The notes under the pieces: generated by a model
Database searches by the model: none
Told to the model about the DNA's origin: nothing
What the model saw: the letters and a program-made list of their open reading frames with translations, nothing else
Translations under genes and position numbers: made by a program
Assembly: GCF_958295425.1 (NCBI RefSeq)
Contig: NC_081148.1
Coordinates: 8,527,466 to 8,591,465, forward strand
DNA: 64,000 nucleotides
Direction of reading: 5' to 3'
Source: Solea solea
Lineage: Eukaryota; Chordata; Actinopteri; Pleuronectiformes; Soleidae
Part shown: piece after piece, positions 62,501-64,000 of the stretch
How the letters are laid out: every line of letters begins with the position of its first letter
Position numbering within the stretch: the first letter of the stretch is position 1

Positions 62501-64000
62501 GAAATTCTGTTAATTTCTTCTATATCTTTATTTTCTTTGTTTAGCTGATCCTGCTTCTATAAATGTGACTTCAACACAAATGAATCCCCACAAAAATAAA
62601 AACTTGCACAGAAGCGGCTGATTTGCACTCGTGCACCCACACAAATGCAGGTACAAGCCATAAATCACGAGATAAGCAATCGCAAAGCAAGTTAGAACTT
62701 ACCCACACACACACATTACGCAGCCCAATCCCACTGCCGTCACACTGTATCCTGCAGAACTTTATTATCCTGTCCTGTGTCCCAGCACATCTCCATCTTC
62801 TTAAGTAATTAGTTATTTTATTACAGAGCTCACATATTCTTTTATGTGCAGCAGGGGGTGGCAGTGCATTCGTGCACATGTACCTACTGTATGTGTGTAT
62901 ATGTATGCGAGCGTACAGCATGTGGGGGTGTTAAGGGGAATTGCAGCTATGATTTTCTCCCCTTGTTCTCCTCAGTTGACAAGTTAACTCGTAAATCACC
63001 TCCTTCACTTTTCTTCACATCCCTCCCCTTCCACCCTCCCTCTCTTCCTCCCTTCCACCCTCCCTCTCTCCTTCTCTCCAACTCAATTTTGGTTCTCAGG
63101 TCAGATGCTTGGATTAGATGCCTCTGATTAGTTTAAATAAACTGTGTCAAAGCTGTTTGCAGAAGAAATACATAAAAAGTTCAGAGTTTGGTCTTTAACA
63201 TGAAACAAATACATGGCACTAGTTTTCTTATTAACTACTAAAAGTTTATAGTGTCTGCATGATTTGGATTTTGGGCAATGACTACAAAAGGAACTTTAAC
63301 AGGATACAAAACACCAAAGTGTGACTTCGTGAGCACTATTTCATGGTATTATATGCTAATCAAATCACGGAGGAAAAATTCTTTCTTAACTCAATGTTAA
63401 TAGCTCTTTGAATAAAGAAAGATTACAGCAAGTGTTACTCATTTTTGGTTTCGTGAAACCTGAAGATAAAGTAGTGGTTTGACTTAAAAGAGAGAACAAT
63501 CTATTATTATTATTATTTGAATTTGAAGAATAAAGATGAGATGTAAGTGCAACAAAAATAAAAAAAAATAGTGTGTTCTTCCCATTTGTCTGTGCATATT
63601 TCAACAGGTACAAACAACTATATGCACACTCACATTAATATTCTGACACATGCGCTCACTTGTCAAAGGATAGCATCCCTCCCACTGGTTTTCCAACATT
63701 ACTCACACTGATCATACTGATCACTCCGGCTTCAACACATGTCAGGTCCTCAACACCTTCTTTTTGCAAACAAAACAGGCAGCCTGCTAACTCCCATGAT
63801 CCTCTCTGTTTCTGAACTTCCTCTGACAAAGGGAAAGGAGCTGTGAGCGTCAAGGCGTGGTATCTTAGATATTACTTTGGGATTACCTACGCCACTGTGA
63901 TAGACATAAACACATGCGTGTTCACACAAGTGCAGACACGTCAAATTAATATGAAAAACACGCGCACAGCCACACTTGACAAGGAAGGTTGAAGTGAGGT

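Larger units (their letters stand above)
58406..64000 (-). other. meis1: meis1 intron, running off the window edge
   Basis: The preceding homeodomain exon should end in codons for QVNN and TG of Trp, followed by a GT donor. I searched the minus strand to the window end and found no such exon, so the intron is at least 5.6 kb. It contains CT, TG, CA/TA and AC microsatellites (58804-58838, 59050-59076, 59243-59300, 61778-61802, 62194-62212), GA-rich runs (61030-61215), and unique motif-bearing stretches at 61640-61990 and 62240-62500. Open frames here fall on repeats and have no recognisable product. Confidence 0.85.

Noticed and set aside
62571..62921. 116-codon open frame on minus with acceptor- and donor-like ends (CTGCAG ... 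GGTAAGTT) near 62700-62760
   Set aside because: I tested it as the missing meis1 homeodomain exon; the translation has no TALE homeodomain residues and overlaps a CA run.

Overview
This window is nuclear DNA from a vertebrate, almost certainly a teleost fish. It is AT-rich and has very little coding sequence. It is dense in CA/TG, GA and ATT microsatellites. It also carries several interspersed repeat families that I recognise as typical of teleost genomes: a tRNA-headed element with a GGATGGATGG tail, a repeat ending in a CTTTATAAATACAG-like tail, and the 'TTGTGGGGACCT' and 'AGGACCTT' repeats. There are no bacterial-style operons, no CRISPR array, no rRNA and no intact transposon gene.

One protein-coding gene can be recognised: the 3' part of a meis1 orthologue on the minus strand. 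Three coding exons are clear. The first (58347-58405) encodes helix 3 of the TALE homeodomain. The second (56516-56605) encodes the conserved PDGQPMGGF...QQHMGI segment. The third (55606-55703) encodes the short Meis1 C-terminus ending GMGMNMGMEGQWHYM and the stop. A donor just after the stop and a good acceptor at 50358 point to a terminal exon, mostly 3' UTR, reaching a polyadenylation signal at 49442-49447. The rest of the homeodomain and everything N-terminal lie beyond position 64000, so 58406-64000 is intron.

Layout: 1 to about 49.4 kb is the gene-poor flank downstream of meis1, with no supportable gene. It holds repeats, microsatellites, G/C-rich quadruplex-type tracts and several unique, motif-bearing blocks that look like candidate conserved noncoding elements. 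The vertebrate MEIS1 locus is known to be surrounded by such elements, but their conservation here cannot be tested without alignment. From 49.4 to 64 kb is the meis1 3' end with its introns, which hold further candidate elements.

The most useful observations are a non-canonical GC-AG intron right after the homeodomain, a possible alternative C-terminus made by skipping the short-form exon, the apparent absence of the long Meis1b-type C-terminal exon, and a cluster of TGACAG (MEIS-type) cores in the flank near 26.1-26.3 kb. I see no evidence for a wholly new biological system.
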